NCBI GenBank assembly: GCA_025766275.1
Contig: JAFKAC010000077.1
Span: 62,001 to 126,000 of the forward strand
From: Lactarius indigo
Lineage: Eukaryota > Basidiomycota > Agaricomycetes > Russulales > Russulaceae
DNA length: 64,000 nucleotides
Direction of reading: 5' to 3'
The notes beneath the pieces were generated by a model. It was not told the origin of the DNA. It did not search any database and worked only from the letters and a program-made list of their open reading frames with translations. The translations under genes and the position numbers were made by a program. Shown here in pieces: positions 22,166 to 32,657 of this stretch. Each line of letters starts with the position of its first letter. The stretch's first letter is position 1.

Positions 22166-22507
22166 GTAATCCTTCCTTAGATGAGACAGAAGTGAACTTA
22201 CTGTGGAAGGAAGTGATATGTTACGGATTAGAACTGATACTTGAATGGAAGTGATACGCCCTCAGATGGAAGTGATGTTTCATCGGATGGAAGTGATACT
22301 TCCTGAGATGGAAATGATGCTTCCTTGTACAATAGAATGTGCTTCCTCTGATGGTGGAGACATTTGCCATGGGATCCATTCGTAACTTTAGTTTGGTATG
22401 GCTCACCCGTCCACACATATGTATGAGGTATTTACTGGTACATAGAAAGTGTGCGAGCTCGTTTCGAATACATGTGTGTTTCTCAGTACAGACTCCTTGT
22501 AACTACG

Positions 22508-23927
22508 TCACTTGTCCCGGCCGCTGGTCTTGTAAATCCCATCCCTAATATATGAGATATCAGAATAGAGGTCCATTACGACGCCCATGAGTATTGTGCA
22601 TCTCTCCATGAGATCCCCAGAGTGATCGGATGGGTCAAGCGAAAGCAGCCCCCTGTAGGCAGCAGGGAAATGGCGCCCGGATGCGACATGTGGATATGGT
22701 GCCCTGGCCACCTATGGGAGAGTGTAAATGTCAGGAAACCGCAATCGACAAGACACCACTCACATATGCAACAGGTATAAGATTACTCTCAGGAATACTT
22801 ATTATTTCCTCTTCCGGTGGACTGGAATCAGTATCCATCTTCTCCCCACTGTGAGAACCTTCCACCGACCGTGGGCTATCAGGAACGTGTGCTGTAGGAG
22901 GGGCTGTAACATCCTGTATGTCAATGGGAATGGACATAGCGCTCCGTTCCTGTATTGGACTATCTGGTAGCTCAAGAGCTTCGTGGACCTGCGATCTGTC
23001 AAGAACGGTCACTGCCTCAGGTCTATCAGTTACATTGTCCTCGTGGATTACGGGTTCCGTGTGTACGACTTCCTGCAAGATGTCGCCAGCGCCCTCTTCC
23101 ACCAGACCTGTAGAACCATGAGATTCTTGCATTGTTGGAGCCGTTCCGGGACTGCGTGCGGTTTCCTGTGACCCGTCGGAAACGGCTGCGACGCCAAGGG
23201 TGGATGTTGTCTGGGTGTATGTGACTCAAAATAACTTGCCATAAATGTGTGCCATCTTGGGACTTACAATGCTCTGAGCTATGTCAAGGACATCAGCTAT
23301 CTCTGGATCCGCGGCTTCCTGTAGCTCACAGGAAGGTCCTGCAGCGTGTGGAACTGCAGTAACCCGAAATGGGTCAGTGGCGGGTTCTGTCTCAGATGCA
23401 GGTGCATCCGGGGTGGTGTCCTGCCTCAGTGTTACCTTTCGCCTATGGAGGAAGGCGGTATGGCGGGCATGATGAGTTGGTGGAGACAGATCGGACTCAG
23501 TGGACTCCACTAGTATTGTCGCCGACATATCCAATATGTTCTGTGGTAAATGAGAATGGTTTTTGATGGAGGGGTAGATGTAGCATACCACTGGCGAAGG
23601 CAAGGAAGGTGCTACGGAAGTTTCGATTGTAGCAGGAGGCACAGCAGTAGCCGGACTGCGCTTCTTGAGGAAGTGGTAGCGTGTGGAGGGCTGCGCCTCT
23701 ACTGTGGAAGATGGTGTTGTCTGTCTGGGTTCTGAAAGATGGCTAGATGATATGGTAGAGAGTGGGGGACCATGCCCAGATGGATCACCCTCAGCAGAAT
23801 GCTGTCCGGATTGCACATGGGAAGGGGGAGGGCATGGAGGCATCTTTCCAACGTATGCCCATTGACCTGGAGGCCCCTGTTTCAGTATAAATAATTTACA
23901 AACTAGGGTCGGACCTGTATGCGACAT
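22508..23927 (-). CDS. Gene 2, hypothetical cargo protein (second copy)
   Basis: Exons 23927-23589, 23540-23240, 23185-22764 and 22711-22508 match copy A at a constant offset of 21253 with no indel. All four remain open. The donor of intron 2 reads GGCAAGT instead of GGTGAGT, a GC-AG intron if still spliced. The last exon is identical in protein sequence to copy A while the disordered middle has many substitutions. Family unrecognised. Confidence 0.6.
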
Positions 23928-24337
23928 TCTCTACTGATCTATGGGCTGTAGGTGATTCTACAGTGGTGGGTTTCAAAATGCGCGTTGACTATGTCATCAA
24001 AAATGCCTTCTGATACATTTCTAGTGGACCTATACGATATGACGCTGGTGTACTAGGGTCTCAACTCTGAACTCCAGGCCTCAGATTGCCGATAGGCTTC
24101 TGAATGATGCAACACATCAATAGGCAACACATGAGGCGAGGCCATGTGATCAGTAATGTCCGAAATTCGGATAAGTTGTCTGAACTGTCGGGTTCCATTG
24201 GGTTCCATTGGGTTCCATCTAGCTCCATTCGGAAACTGGTCTTCGGGCATGGGAGACTTCCCACGAGCAATGGAAAATACTGCGTGTCCATCCCCCCCTC
24301 CCTGTAGTCCGTTTCCACACATTCCCTTGCTTCCACT
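23928..24337. promoter_or_regulatory. Divergent region between genes 2 and 3 (second copy)
   Basis: Equivalent to 2675-3085. It keeps the GGTTCCATT direct repeats and the C-rich tract before the gene 3 start, with point differences. Confidence 0.35.
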
Positions 24338-25288
24338 ATGCCCCCACAGCGCAGGATATATGTGGACAAGCTTACTGCAGATGAAAAAGCACTGATGGGC
24401 ACTGCTATCCACTTCGACCTTGCGCTCAGGTATAGGGAGAAGAATATCGAATCTGTGGATGACGATTGGTACAGGACGTGCATTGCTTCGGAATTGGTAA
24501 GTGCTAGTATCCCTTAATATATTGAACTGCACGCTAATTTGATGTTTTCACTATATAGGACGATGTAAACGAGATATTTGGGAAGTACTCAGACGGAATG
24601 ATGGAACCACGTATGCACCCGATAATCACATATGTTGCTGAAGAATGGGATAGCGCTGCGGACAGTTCCAGGGTGCTGGATATCGCTGCACTCAAGCTCG
24701 AAGACGTCTCCAAGCTATGCGATGACGGTGCAGCGAATAATCCGTCGTGGAATAGCCAGCTTAATATGAAGACGCTTAATACACTCATTGGGCTTCTGAA
24801 TCCCTCGGATCGGTGGTGGCTTCTGGCTCTACGATCGGATGCGGATGATGTTCCAGGTATGTTATACGTCTTCCTCTCACTCCCAGAATAGCTAATCCCA
24901 TTTTCCAGACGCTCCCCACGTAACGCCACCTAAGGCAGGGTCCAAAGCATCTGGAAAGCGTCCCGCGCCACACCCTCCTGATACAGGTTCTGACAGTGGT
25001 GCAGAGCCCTCCGGTCCAGTTCCTGCATCTTCAGGATGCTACCACGGTCAATGAGGATGTTGAGATGCAAGAGGATGATGGGGGAGAAATGCCGTGCAAG
25101 CCGAAGAAGGCCACAAAGTGTGTCGCAGTCCAGTCCCCCACAGCAGCCCATTGTACTACCCGCCGCCGGCGCACAACTACTGGGGCAGGCAACGTCCCTT
25201 CTTCTCCAGAGCCTGAGCCCATGGAACTCGTTCCCGTCCACCCAGTCCCCATGGAACCAGTGTCCGGTGTCCCTCCGCACGCTGCTGT
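24338..25288 (+). pseudogene. Gene 3 (Zn2Cys6 protein), second copy, 5' part
   Basis: Exon 1 (24338-24496), exon 2 (24559-24856) and the first part of exon 3 (from 24909) match copy A. Near 25029 two bases are missing relative to copy A (GCATCTTCAGG against GCATCCGTTCAGG), which shifts the frame. The exon is then cut at 25288 by gypsy 1. The rest lies at 33241-33476 and 34086-34761. Confidence 0.85.
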
Positions 25289-25866
25289 TGTTACGCCCTA
25301 GCAGGGGCGTGGGTTCTGAAGGTTTCTAATCACACAAGTATCAAGCGAAGACCTCTGTTGTCTTATTGCTATGAAATACAAGTGACAAAAGTGTGGCACA
25401 GGGTGCAGCACTACTCTGTAATATAGGACTCCTCGTCCGAAGTGTCTGACACTTCTCTACACTTGATCTTGCTAGTGCACAGAGTATAACAGGTGTGACG
25501 CGTTGATGTAGTTCAACTGCAAAGACTTCGAAGTGTCCTTGTTAGGGACTGAGGTAGGGGATGCACAAGAGGAGGAGAATGAGGCGAGGTCACACCAAAG
25601 TACGGAGGCAAGGTTGCTAGATTGCAAACGAAGCCAAGTCTGGCTTCCTACGGTCTATGGTACAGGTTTATATAGGACAGGGTTCCAAACAACATGAACA
25701 CAAGTCCATACAATATCAAAGAGACTAAACGGAGTAAGCAGAAGTTCGGATCAAAGAAACAGCGCCACTAGTAGCAGTAGCTCCTTTGGTAACAAGGTAT
25801 GGTACAGAAAGGGAAGGCAGGGTGGAGACATACTGTGGCTTAGGTCCGAAGCGTTGGATCATAACA
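25289..25866 (-). repeat. 3' LTR of gypsy 1
   Basis: 578 bp, TGTTACGCCCTAGCAGGGGC to GGATCATAACA on the plus strand, with TG...CA ends. Nearly identical to 32658-33235. Confidence 0.93.
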
Positions 25867-25892
25867 TGAGCCCCTCTCTAAGTCAACTCTCC

Positions 25893-28800
25893 CTAGAGTG
25901 CTTCGAAGTCCATCAGGTCATAGACATCGTTGTCTACATCGTTGGAGGGGGTGCTTTCGCGAGGGAGGGGGCAGCGATGTTGGCGAAGGAAGTTGAAGGG
26001 ACCATGGGTCCCACACTTGCGACAATTTTCATACTTGGGGCACTTGATTTCTTCGTGGCTGTTGCTGGTAAAACACTTGCCACACCACCGAGTGCGTTCT
26101 TCTGGGGCTGGCCAGAGGCACTGATAGGGGAAGTGGTCAGTGCTAGAACACCTCCAGCAGAACTTCTGTTTTTGAGGGCAGGCGAAGGAGAGGTGGTCTT
26201 CAGACTGGCACCTGTAACAAAGTCGAATGGTGCCAGTCTCCTTCTTGTTGGCTCTGCGCTTGCGTCTCTTCTTCCTTTCTGCAGAGGGGCTAGGTCCTTC
26301 TGGTTCGTCGTGGAGTCGTGGCATGGAGTGGTATCGAGGTGGAGCAGGGGCAGGAATGGGGTGGACTTCAAAGGGGTGAGTTTCTTCTTCCGGAGGAGGG
26401 GGGTGTAGTGTGAGCCATCGGTCTGCAATCCGGACATAGGCCTTGTGTTCTTGCAGCCTTCTTCGGGTGCTGGTTAGCTGCATGTCCATGTTGAGGAGGT
26501 GCCTTTTGAGGGGCTCCATCGTCTTGTACAGGCCTTCAATCTCCTTTCGGAGGGCCTTCTGGTTTCGCAAGAGTCGGCGAGTCCTGGAGATTTCTGCTGT
26601 GAGGCGGTCGTCTTTTAGGTCTTCTAGGACTTCATCGACTTGTCTGGCTGTGGGGGAAGCTTCATCCAAGTTCTGCATCTGAGTTGGGGTGATGGGGGGA
26701 GCTGGGTTGTGGGGGTCGTCGTTTCTGGGAAGGAGGAAAAGGGGGAGGCCATAGTGAGGGAGGTTTTTGCCCATGGTGCCGATGACATCTTCTTTGTTTT
26801 CACTGATCTTGATCCATTTGGCATCCTTTCGGATGTACGAGGTTGGGTCAGCGTCGTCAGGGATGAGGAAGTGGACATAGCGGCTGCTCCAGGGGTCATT
26901 CAAGAAGAAGGGGTAGCCAGGGTCGTCGTCTTCTTCAGCAGCGATGTGCATTCTTTCATAGTTAATGGGGAGTGCGTCCATGATTGGGTCGTTGATTATT
27001 TCGCTGAGACGAGCCATGGTCACTCTAGGATCAGGGGGGGAGGTGGTAGGTCGGTGTATCTCGGGAGTAGGGGGAGCTGTGTGTCCAGGAGGGGGAACGC
27101 GAAGGGCTATTCCTCCTCCTTCTGTTTCTATGACGCTGGGCATGGTGGGATCGATGGGTTGTGGTTCCTGGATGAGTGAAGGCAAGGAAGGGGGTCGTGC
27201 TGGGAAGGGAGAATAGCCAGAGGAGGGTGTGACAGAGGGTGTTTCGTCAAAGGAGCCTCTTTCCATGGCACGAGCAACAAGACGTTCTACAGAGGAGGAG
27301 CGAGAGGGCATGGTGAGGAAGCTAGTGGGGAAGGTGGTTGCTGTTCGTACTGTTACTTCCTTTCGTTTTAACCATTGCTTTGCTCCTTCGCTTCTGGGGT
27401 TGCTTTCAAAGTGTTCCTGAATAAGTTCTGGGGCGTTGAGGTTCTTTTCTGGTTCCCAACTGTTGTGTGCATCGGAGTATCCCTTCCACTTGATTAGGAA
27501 CTGTAACTGGTTCCTGTGGCGTCTTGTTTCTAGTATTCTCTCGACTTCCCACTCCTGTTCTCCATCTACTAGATCTGGGGGTGGTTCCGTAAAGTTCTTT
27601 CCATGTATGGAGGTTTCTTTGTATGGCATCAGGAGTGACGCATGGAATACTGGGTGGATCCGCCACTGATGGGGAAGTTTCAGGGCATATGTGGTGGCGG
27701 AGATCTTCTTTGTGACCCTGAAGGGTCCATATCTTTTTGGGGCTAACTTGAAACTAGGGTGCGTTGTTTTCAAGTTCCTGGCATCCAGCCACACACTACC
27801 TCCTTCTGTGTGTTGTTCGAAGCGAGAAGATCCTTTGTAGAGTGACTGTGCATGGGTAATTGCTGCTTGGGCGGTCCTTCTGGCTTCCTGGATTCGTTCC
27901 AATCTCTCTTGTGTTCCTGGTACTGTGGTCGTTCTTTCTGGTTGGTGTACTCTTGGGATGTATCCAAGGATTAATTCATAAGGTGCCTTTTTAGTGGTTG
28001 CGCTTGGCCAGGAGTTGTGGGTGTACTGTGCTAGTGGTAGTAGCTCCGTCCAATTGTCTTGTTGATGGTTTATGAACATTCGGAGGTACTGTTCTAACCA
28101 CTGGTTTGTTCGCTCTGATTGTCCATCTGTTTGTGGGTGGTATGCTGTGCTGATGTTTTGTTCTATGTCAAGCACTCTGCACAGTTCTTTGATGAACTTC
28201 GCTGTGAATCTGGGGTCTCTGTCGGAGATGACCCTTCTTGGTAGTCCATAGTGTGGCAGGACAGTTTTGGCATAGAGTTTTGCCACTCCTTCTGCGTCTA
28301 TTGTTTCGCTGCATGGGATAAAGAAGGCTGCTTTGGAACAGTCATGATCCGTGATGGTGAGAATTGTGTCATTGTCTTCTGATTGGGGTAGCTTTGTGAT
28401 AAAGTCTAAAGCGATGGTTTCAAAAGGGAGTACTTCTGGGTTAGTCTTGATGGGGAATATCGGTGGTTTCGGGTTCCCAGGGAAGTTCTTGTTTGATTGG
28501 CATGTGGCACAGCCCTTTACATATGCGGATATGTCGTCTTTCATGTTTGGCCACCAATAGTCTTGTGACACTAACCACAAGGTCTTTGTTATTCCGGGGT
28601 GTCCAGCTGTTTTTGTATCGTGAAACAGGGAAATTACCCCCCTCTTTAGCGGTGTGTTGTCCACAACCACCAGTTTGTCACCTCTCCACCAGTGTTTGCC
28701 TTGTTTCACTAGGTGGAAGGGGGCGGCCCACTCGTCCAGAGTGTCTTGGTGGTCTAATTGGTGTGCCATGACCCGGTCATCTATCCTTATGGAGAGGGCG

Positions 28801-30776
28801 GAGTTTGCGAAGATGGTTGGGGTCAGGACCACTACATCAGTGTTATCTCCTGCTCCAGTGTCGTGGTCAGGGCGTCTTGACAGGGCATCAGCATGGTTTT
28901 GGGGTCCGGGTTTGTGGTGAAGTTTGATGTGATAGTCTGCAAGTCTGGGGATGTAGCGCGCCACTCTCCTATTGATTTGTCGAGGGTGGCGATAATACTC
29001 TAGGTTTTTGTGGTCTGTAAACACTGTGATTTCGTGGGGGGATCCTAAAAGAAGGTGTCTCCAGTGTTCCAGTCCTCTGATTACTGCCAGGAGTTCCCTG
29101 TCATGGATGTCATAGTTGCGCTCCGCTTCAGAAAATGATTTGGAGAAGTATCCCACAGCTTGTGGTTTGTTTCGGCTGTCTCTTTGTGTTAAGATTGCCC
29201 CTGTGGCGAAAGCGGAGGCATCTACTTCTAGTTCGAAAGGTTTGTCCATATCTGGTTGGCATAAGATGGGGTCTTTGCACACAAGCGTGATGAGAGCTTC
29301 TAAGGCTTCTGCTGCTTCCTTTGTCCATCTGAAGGGTCCTTCTGACGTCTTTATTGTGTCCGTGATGGGTCTTGCTAAGTGAGCGAAGTTGGGGATGAAG
29401 GGTCGCTGATAACTTAGTGTTCCCAACACGCTTCTTGCTTGTTTGACTGACTTGATGTCTCTTGGCCAGTCTTTTAGTCCTTCTACCTTCTTTGGGTCGA
29501 TTTTGATTTGAGACCCATCGATGACAATGCCTAGGTAGTGGATCTTTCTTTGTTCGAACACACATTTCGACGCTTTAAGGAAATAAGATTCCTTTTCACA
29601 GATTTCCAAGAATTCGTGTACAATTTGTCTGTGGCGTTCTGTATCTTCTTCTGTGGCTATCAGGACATCGTCCATGTACACAAATAGCTCTCTTGGGTAT
29701 TTGTCCATAAGTGGTCGAAGTATTCTGTTCATGGTTCTTGCAAAGGTAGCTGGTGCATTTGTGAGGCCGAAGGTCATGACTCGAGGGATGAACAGCCCCC
29801 TTGGTGTCTTGAAGGCTGCCTTCCACTGGTCTTCTTCTTTTATGCGGATATTATGGTACCCCCATCTGATATCGAACTTTGAGAACAGTGTTTTCCCATT
29901 TAAGTTGGTCAGGATGTCGGAGATGAGAGGTAGTGGGTAAGTGTCTTTTATTGTCCAGGTGTTTAGGGGTCTGTAGTCCAGGATAGGGCGCAACCCTCCG
30001 TCTGTTTTCTTTCTGAAGAAGAAGGAGGAAGCGTAGGGGGAGCTTCCTTCATAGATGTATTCTTTTGCTATGTTTTCATCGAGATATGCCTTCAACTCCT
30101 TGTCTTCTTCTGGAGTCAAGGGGTAGATTTTGCAGTTGATCTTGTTGGGTGCATCTGGTCGCAATGTGATGGGATGGTCTTCTTCTCTTTCTGGGGGAAA
30201 GCGCTGTGCTTCTTCGTCTGAGAATACTTTGTTGTGGCGCTGGTACTCTTCTGGGATTGCAGTTTCTTTTACTGGGTCAAAGGTTGTTTTGGTTGCTGCC
30301 GCTTTCGCTTCTTGGTGTCGCTTTCTTCGGAAGCGGTACCCTCCTGTCAGGATGGTGATGGCTTCTCCTTTCAGCTCTTGTTTCTTCCAGTCTATGTCTG
30401 GGTTTTCGTGTTCGAACCAGGGGTATCCAAAGATCATTCTGTCTTCCCCTAGGCTAGTTACGAAAAACTGGAAAGGAGTTTCTTCTTCTCCTCTTTTTAT
30501 CCATAGCTGGCATGTTTCTGTCATGGTGCCATCTTTGTTTAGCGATCCATCTACATTCCGGACCAATCTGGGTGGTTTCAGAGGAGTGGTTCCTAGTCCA
30601 AGTTTTTGGATTAGGTTTCGGTCGATTAGGTTGTCTGTTGCACCGCTGTCTAGCAGCACATTTATGCGAGCTTCTTTGTAGTAAAGGCGAACGAGGACTT
30701 TGATTGTCATAGCACTATCGCGAACACTATACATTGAATTGGCCTCCCTGTCAGCTCTCACAGGTCGGCATCGCAA
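25893..30776 (-). CDS. Gypsy 1 pol polyprotein with C-terminal zinc-knuckle extension
   Basis: About 1627 codons from the -1 overlap with gag. Domains in order: aspartic protease (LLDSGATDNLID, ~41-52), RT (FVYMDDVLIA, ~366), RNase H (VDASAFATGAIL, TDHKNLEYY), integrase with an HHCC finger (HD...GHPG...CATCQ) and D791-D852-E888 (DD35E), then a chromodomain (~1076-1125: WEVERILETR...WKGYSDAHNSWEPEKNL). Unlike usual chromoviruses the frame continues about 480 residues: a Pro-rich region, a helical coiled-coil-like segment (LLRNQKALRKEIEGLYKTME), a basic patch and a cluster of CCHC-like knuckles (CYRCQSEDHLSFAC, CWRCSSTDHFPYQC and two more). No internal stop. Translation probably needs a -1 shift from gag, as the only early ATG in frame lies past the overlap. 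Confidence 0.92.
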   Translation of the reverse strand: MRCRPVRADREANSMYSVRDSAMTIKVLVRLYYKEARINVLLDSGATDNLIDRNLIQKLGLGTTPLKPPRLVRNVDGSLNKDGTMTETCQLWIKRGEEETPFQFFVTSLGEDRMIFGYPWFEHENPDIDWKKQELKGEAITILTGGYRFRRKRHQEAKAAATKTTFDPVKETAIPEEYQRHNKVFSDEEAQRFPPEREEDHPITLRPDAPNKINCKIYPLTPEEDKELKAYLDENIAKEYIYEGSSPYASSFFFRKKTDGGLRPILDYRPLNTWTIKDTYPLPLISDILTNLNGKTLFSKFDIRWGYHNIRIKEEDQWKAAFKTPRGLFIPRVMTFGLTNAPATFARTMNRILRPLMDKYPRELFVYMDDVLIATEEDTERHRQIVHEFLEICEKESYFLKASKCVFEQRKIHYLGIVIDGSQIKIDPKKVEGLKDWPRDIKSVKQARSVLGTLSYQRPFIPNFAHLARPITDTIKTSEGPFRWTKEAAEALEALITLVCKDPILCQPDMDKPFELEVDASAFATGAILTQRDSRNKPQAVGYFSKSFSEAERNYDIHDRELLAVIRGLEHWRHLLLGSPHEITVFTDHKNLEYYRHPRQINRRVARYIPRLADYHIKLHHKPGPQNHADALSRRPDHDTGAGDNTDVVVLTPTIFANSALSIRIDDRVMAHQLDHQDTLDEWAAPFHLVKQGKHWWRGDKLVVVDNTPLKRGVISLFHDTKTAGHPGITKTLWLVSQDYWWPNMKDDISAYVKGCATCQSNKNFPGNPKPPIFPIKTNPEVLPFETIALDFITKLPQSEDNDTILTITDHDCSKAAFFIPCSETIDAEGVAKLYAKTVLPHYGLPRRVISDRDPRFTAKFIKELCRVLDIEQNISTAYHPQTDGQSERTNQWLEQYLRMFINHQQDNWTELLPLAQYTHNSWPSATTKKAPYELILGYIPRVHQPERTTTVPGTQERLERIQEARRTAQAAITHAQSLYKGSSRFEQHTEGGSVWLDARNLKTTHPSFKLAPKRYGPFRVTKKISATTYALKLPHQWRIHPVFHASLLMPYKETSIHGKNFTEPPPDLVDGEQEWEVERILETRRHRNQLQFLIKWKGYSDAHNSWEPEKNLNAPELIQEHFESNPRSEGAKQWLKRKEVTVRTATTFPTSFLTMPSRSSSVERLVARAMERGSFDETPSVTPSSGYSPFPARPPSLPSLIQEPQPIDPTMPSVIETEGGGIALRVPPPGHTAPPTPEIHRPTTSPPDPRVTMARLSEIINDPIMDALPINYERMHIAAEEDDDPGYPFFLNDPWSSRYVHFLIPDDADPTSYIRKDAKWIKISENKEDVIGTMGKNLPHYGLPLFLLPRNDDPHNPAPPITPTQMQNLDEASPTARQVDEVLEDLKDDRLTAEISRTRRLLRNQKALRKEIEGLYKTMEPLKRHLLNMDMQLTSTRRRLQEHKAYVRIADRWLTLHPPPPEEETHPFEVHPIPAPAPPRYHSMPRLHDEPEGPSPSAERKKRRKRRANKKETGTIRLCYRCQSEDHLSFACPQKQKFCWRCSSTDHFPYQCLWPAPEERTRWCGKCFTSNSHEEIKCPKYENCRKCGTHGPFNFLRQHRCPLPRESTPSNDVDNDVYDLMDFEAL

Positions 30777-32449
30777 AAATCCTGATCTAAGGCATAGTAG
30801 CGTCTCTTTTCTTCCTCAGTCATGCCTTGGACGAGTGCATGGGCTTGTCGGACTTTATCTTCGGTTGTGGTAGCGGCCACTGATGAGGTGCTTGCTTCTG
30901 GGGTGTATGGGGGTGCAGTGTCCGCTTCTTGGGTGTCTGTGGCTCTGGCTTTGGTTTGGTTGGTGGTGTTTTGTCGTTGACAGTTCCTAGCCATGTGTCC
31001 TTGCTGTCTGCATTTGAAACAGCGTCCTTCTTTCATGAGGGCTTTCTTTTCTTCTTCGGTAAGCTTCTTAAAGGGGGTGGAGGTGGTGGCATCTACATCC
31101 ATCGTATTTGGGTCTTGCTTTGGTCGTCCTTGGTGGACATTCTGGGTTGGTCCTGGGTTTCTATTCCCTGGTCTGGCTTTTAACAACTTCCAGCGTTGGT
31201 GTTCTGCTCTAGCAGCGGTTTGCCACTCGTCCATGGTGTTTGGGATGGTGGTTCGCATAAGGCAAGCACGATACAATCCTGTGGGTAGTCCTCTTTTGAA
31301 GAATTCCACCGTTCCAGGGGCATCTCTTGCCCATCCTGCTATTCCTGCAAGGTGTTCGAAGTCGAGGATGTAACTGTCCAATGCTCCGCCCTGCATCGTC
31401 AAACTGATGAGCTTCTGATAGGCTCTTTCTTTGTTTAGAGTGTCGGTCCAGTCTCTGTCGAAAGTGTCGAGAAAACCGTCCCAAAGGTCTTTGCTGTTTT
31501 TGGTGAGGGCTTTGGTGGGGTCTGCTAGTGCCGCTTCCATGTCATCTTCGGTTTGATTGACCCACAGCTGTACACCGGGTCCTTTGAACATTGTAAGGGC
31601 GAATAGTACCCGTGCATAAGGTTCTTTGATGAGTTCATTCTCGCTATTTAACTTGATGTATCGTAGTAGTTCTCTTTTGAACTGACCACTCCCTGTTCTA
31701 TCTCCGGTGAACGGAGTAGGAGGTGCTCCTTTGAGTCCTCCTGAGTTCATTGTTGGTGTGCCTCCTGTTCCGGTGCTTGAGCCGGTACCTGTGCCAGTGC
31801 CTGTGGCGTTTATAGCTGACATGGTGGGTGTTGGCTGTGGTGTGATGGGGACCTGGGGTGGTTCGACTGGGGAGGGCAATCTGATTGGTGGTAGTGGGGC
31901 TGGGAATCCTTCTTCCGCTGGGGATGGTTCTATCCAGATAGGGATAGTGGGGCTGGCTTGTGACGAAGCTTGTGTGGGTACTGTGATATCTAGGCGGTGT
32001 TCTGGGGAGTGGGATAGTTCTGAGTGTGATTCCGCTTCGTCTGAGCTGGGTTCTTCTTCTGATGAGTCTTGTTGTAGTCCGAACGTTCCCCTAGTGTTTC
32101 TTGGTGCTGAGGATGATTGTTGTGTGGGCGTTTCTGGGTTCTGTTCGTCTTCTTCGTTCCACCAGCCTAATCCTTCAGCAAATCTGTGTGGTGTGATGTT
32201 TATGGCTCTGGTGTGGTATGTGTTCTGAAAGTATCGGAGGATGTACCAGTTGTTGTTGATGAATTCCACTGGTCTGAGTTCGCCTTTGATGAGGCACTTG
32301 TAACAAGGTGGTCTGCCTGATGTTGTGGCCCAACGAGCTCCTCTTCCTAGTTGACTGCTTTTAACGTGGTGTGGGAGGTCGTCTTGTGTTCTGGTTGTGA
32401 CTGGGGTCCAATCGTTGTCTGATTCAAAGGTGACACTGATGCTAGCCAC
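30758..32449 (-). CDS. Gypsy 1 gag
   Basis: 563 aa. The N-terminal ~220 residues are Ser/Thr/Pro-rich. A capsid-like region follows (TPFTGDRTGSGQFKRELLRY, DLWDGFLDTFDRDW), then one CCHC zinc knuckle (CFKCRQQGHMARNC). It ends LDQDFCDADL just inside the start of pol, which lies in the -1 frame. A T5 run (GAT TTT TGC) sits in the overlap and is the likely slip point. Gag forms the virus-like particle. Confidence 0.9.
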   Translation of the reverse strand: MASISVTFESDNDWTPVTTRTQDDLPHHVKSSQLGRGARWATTSGRPPCYKCLIKGELRPVEFINNNWYILRYFQNTYHTRAINITPHRFAEGLGWWNEEDEQNPETPTQQSSSAPRNTRGTFGLQQDSSEEEPSSDEAESHSELSHSPEHRLDITVPTQASSQASPTIPIWIEPSPAEEGFPAPLPPIRLPSPVEPPQVPITPQPTPTMSAINATGTGTGTGSSTGTGGTPTMNSGGLKGAPPTPFTGDRTGSGQFKRELLRYIKLNSENELIKEPYARVLFALTMFKGPGVQLWVNQTEDDMEAALADPTKALTKNSKDLWDGFLDTFDRDWTDTLNKERAYQKLISLTMQGGALDSYILDFEHLAGIAGWARDAPGTVEFFKRGLPTGLYRACLMRTTIPNTMDEWQTAARAEHQRWKLLKARPGNRNPGPTQNVHQGRPKQDPNTMDVDATTSTPFKKLTEEEKKALMKEGRCFKCRQQGHMARNCQRQNTTNQTKARATDTQEADTAPPYTPEASTSSVAATTTEDKVRQAHALVQGMTEEEKRRYYALDQDFCDADL

Positions 32450-32657
32450 GATTGTGGTCTGTCTTGGGTGCTGATTTGTATAAGGGGATGGCTGAAGCGG
32501 CCTCTTGTGTCAGGGAGGATCCGTCGCCCGGCTATGCCGTCGTTTCTGGGTTCTGTGGAGTGTCTGGTTGTTGGCTGATGCGTCCTCTTGGATCGTCGCC
32601 CACTCTGCTGTGTGGCAGTAGTGTCTTGGGTGTGTTGGGAGTTGTAGACTTGGCTTA
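32450..32657 (-). other. Gypsy 1 leader between 5' LTR and gag
   Basis: About 208 bp of untranslated leader. Sequence next to the LTR reads TAAGCCAAGTCTACAACTCC on the minus strand. I do not recognise which tRNA, if any, it pairs with. Confidence 0.5.
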
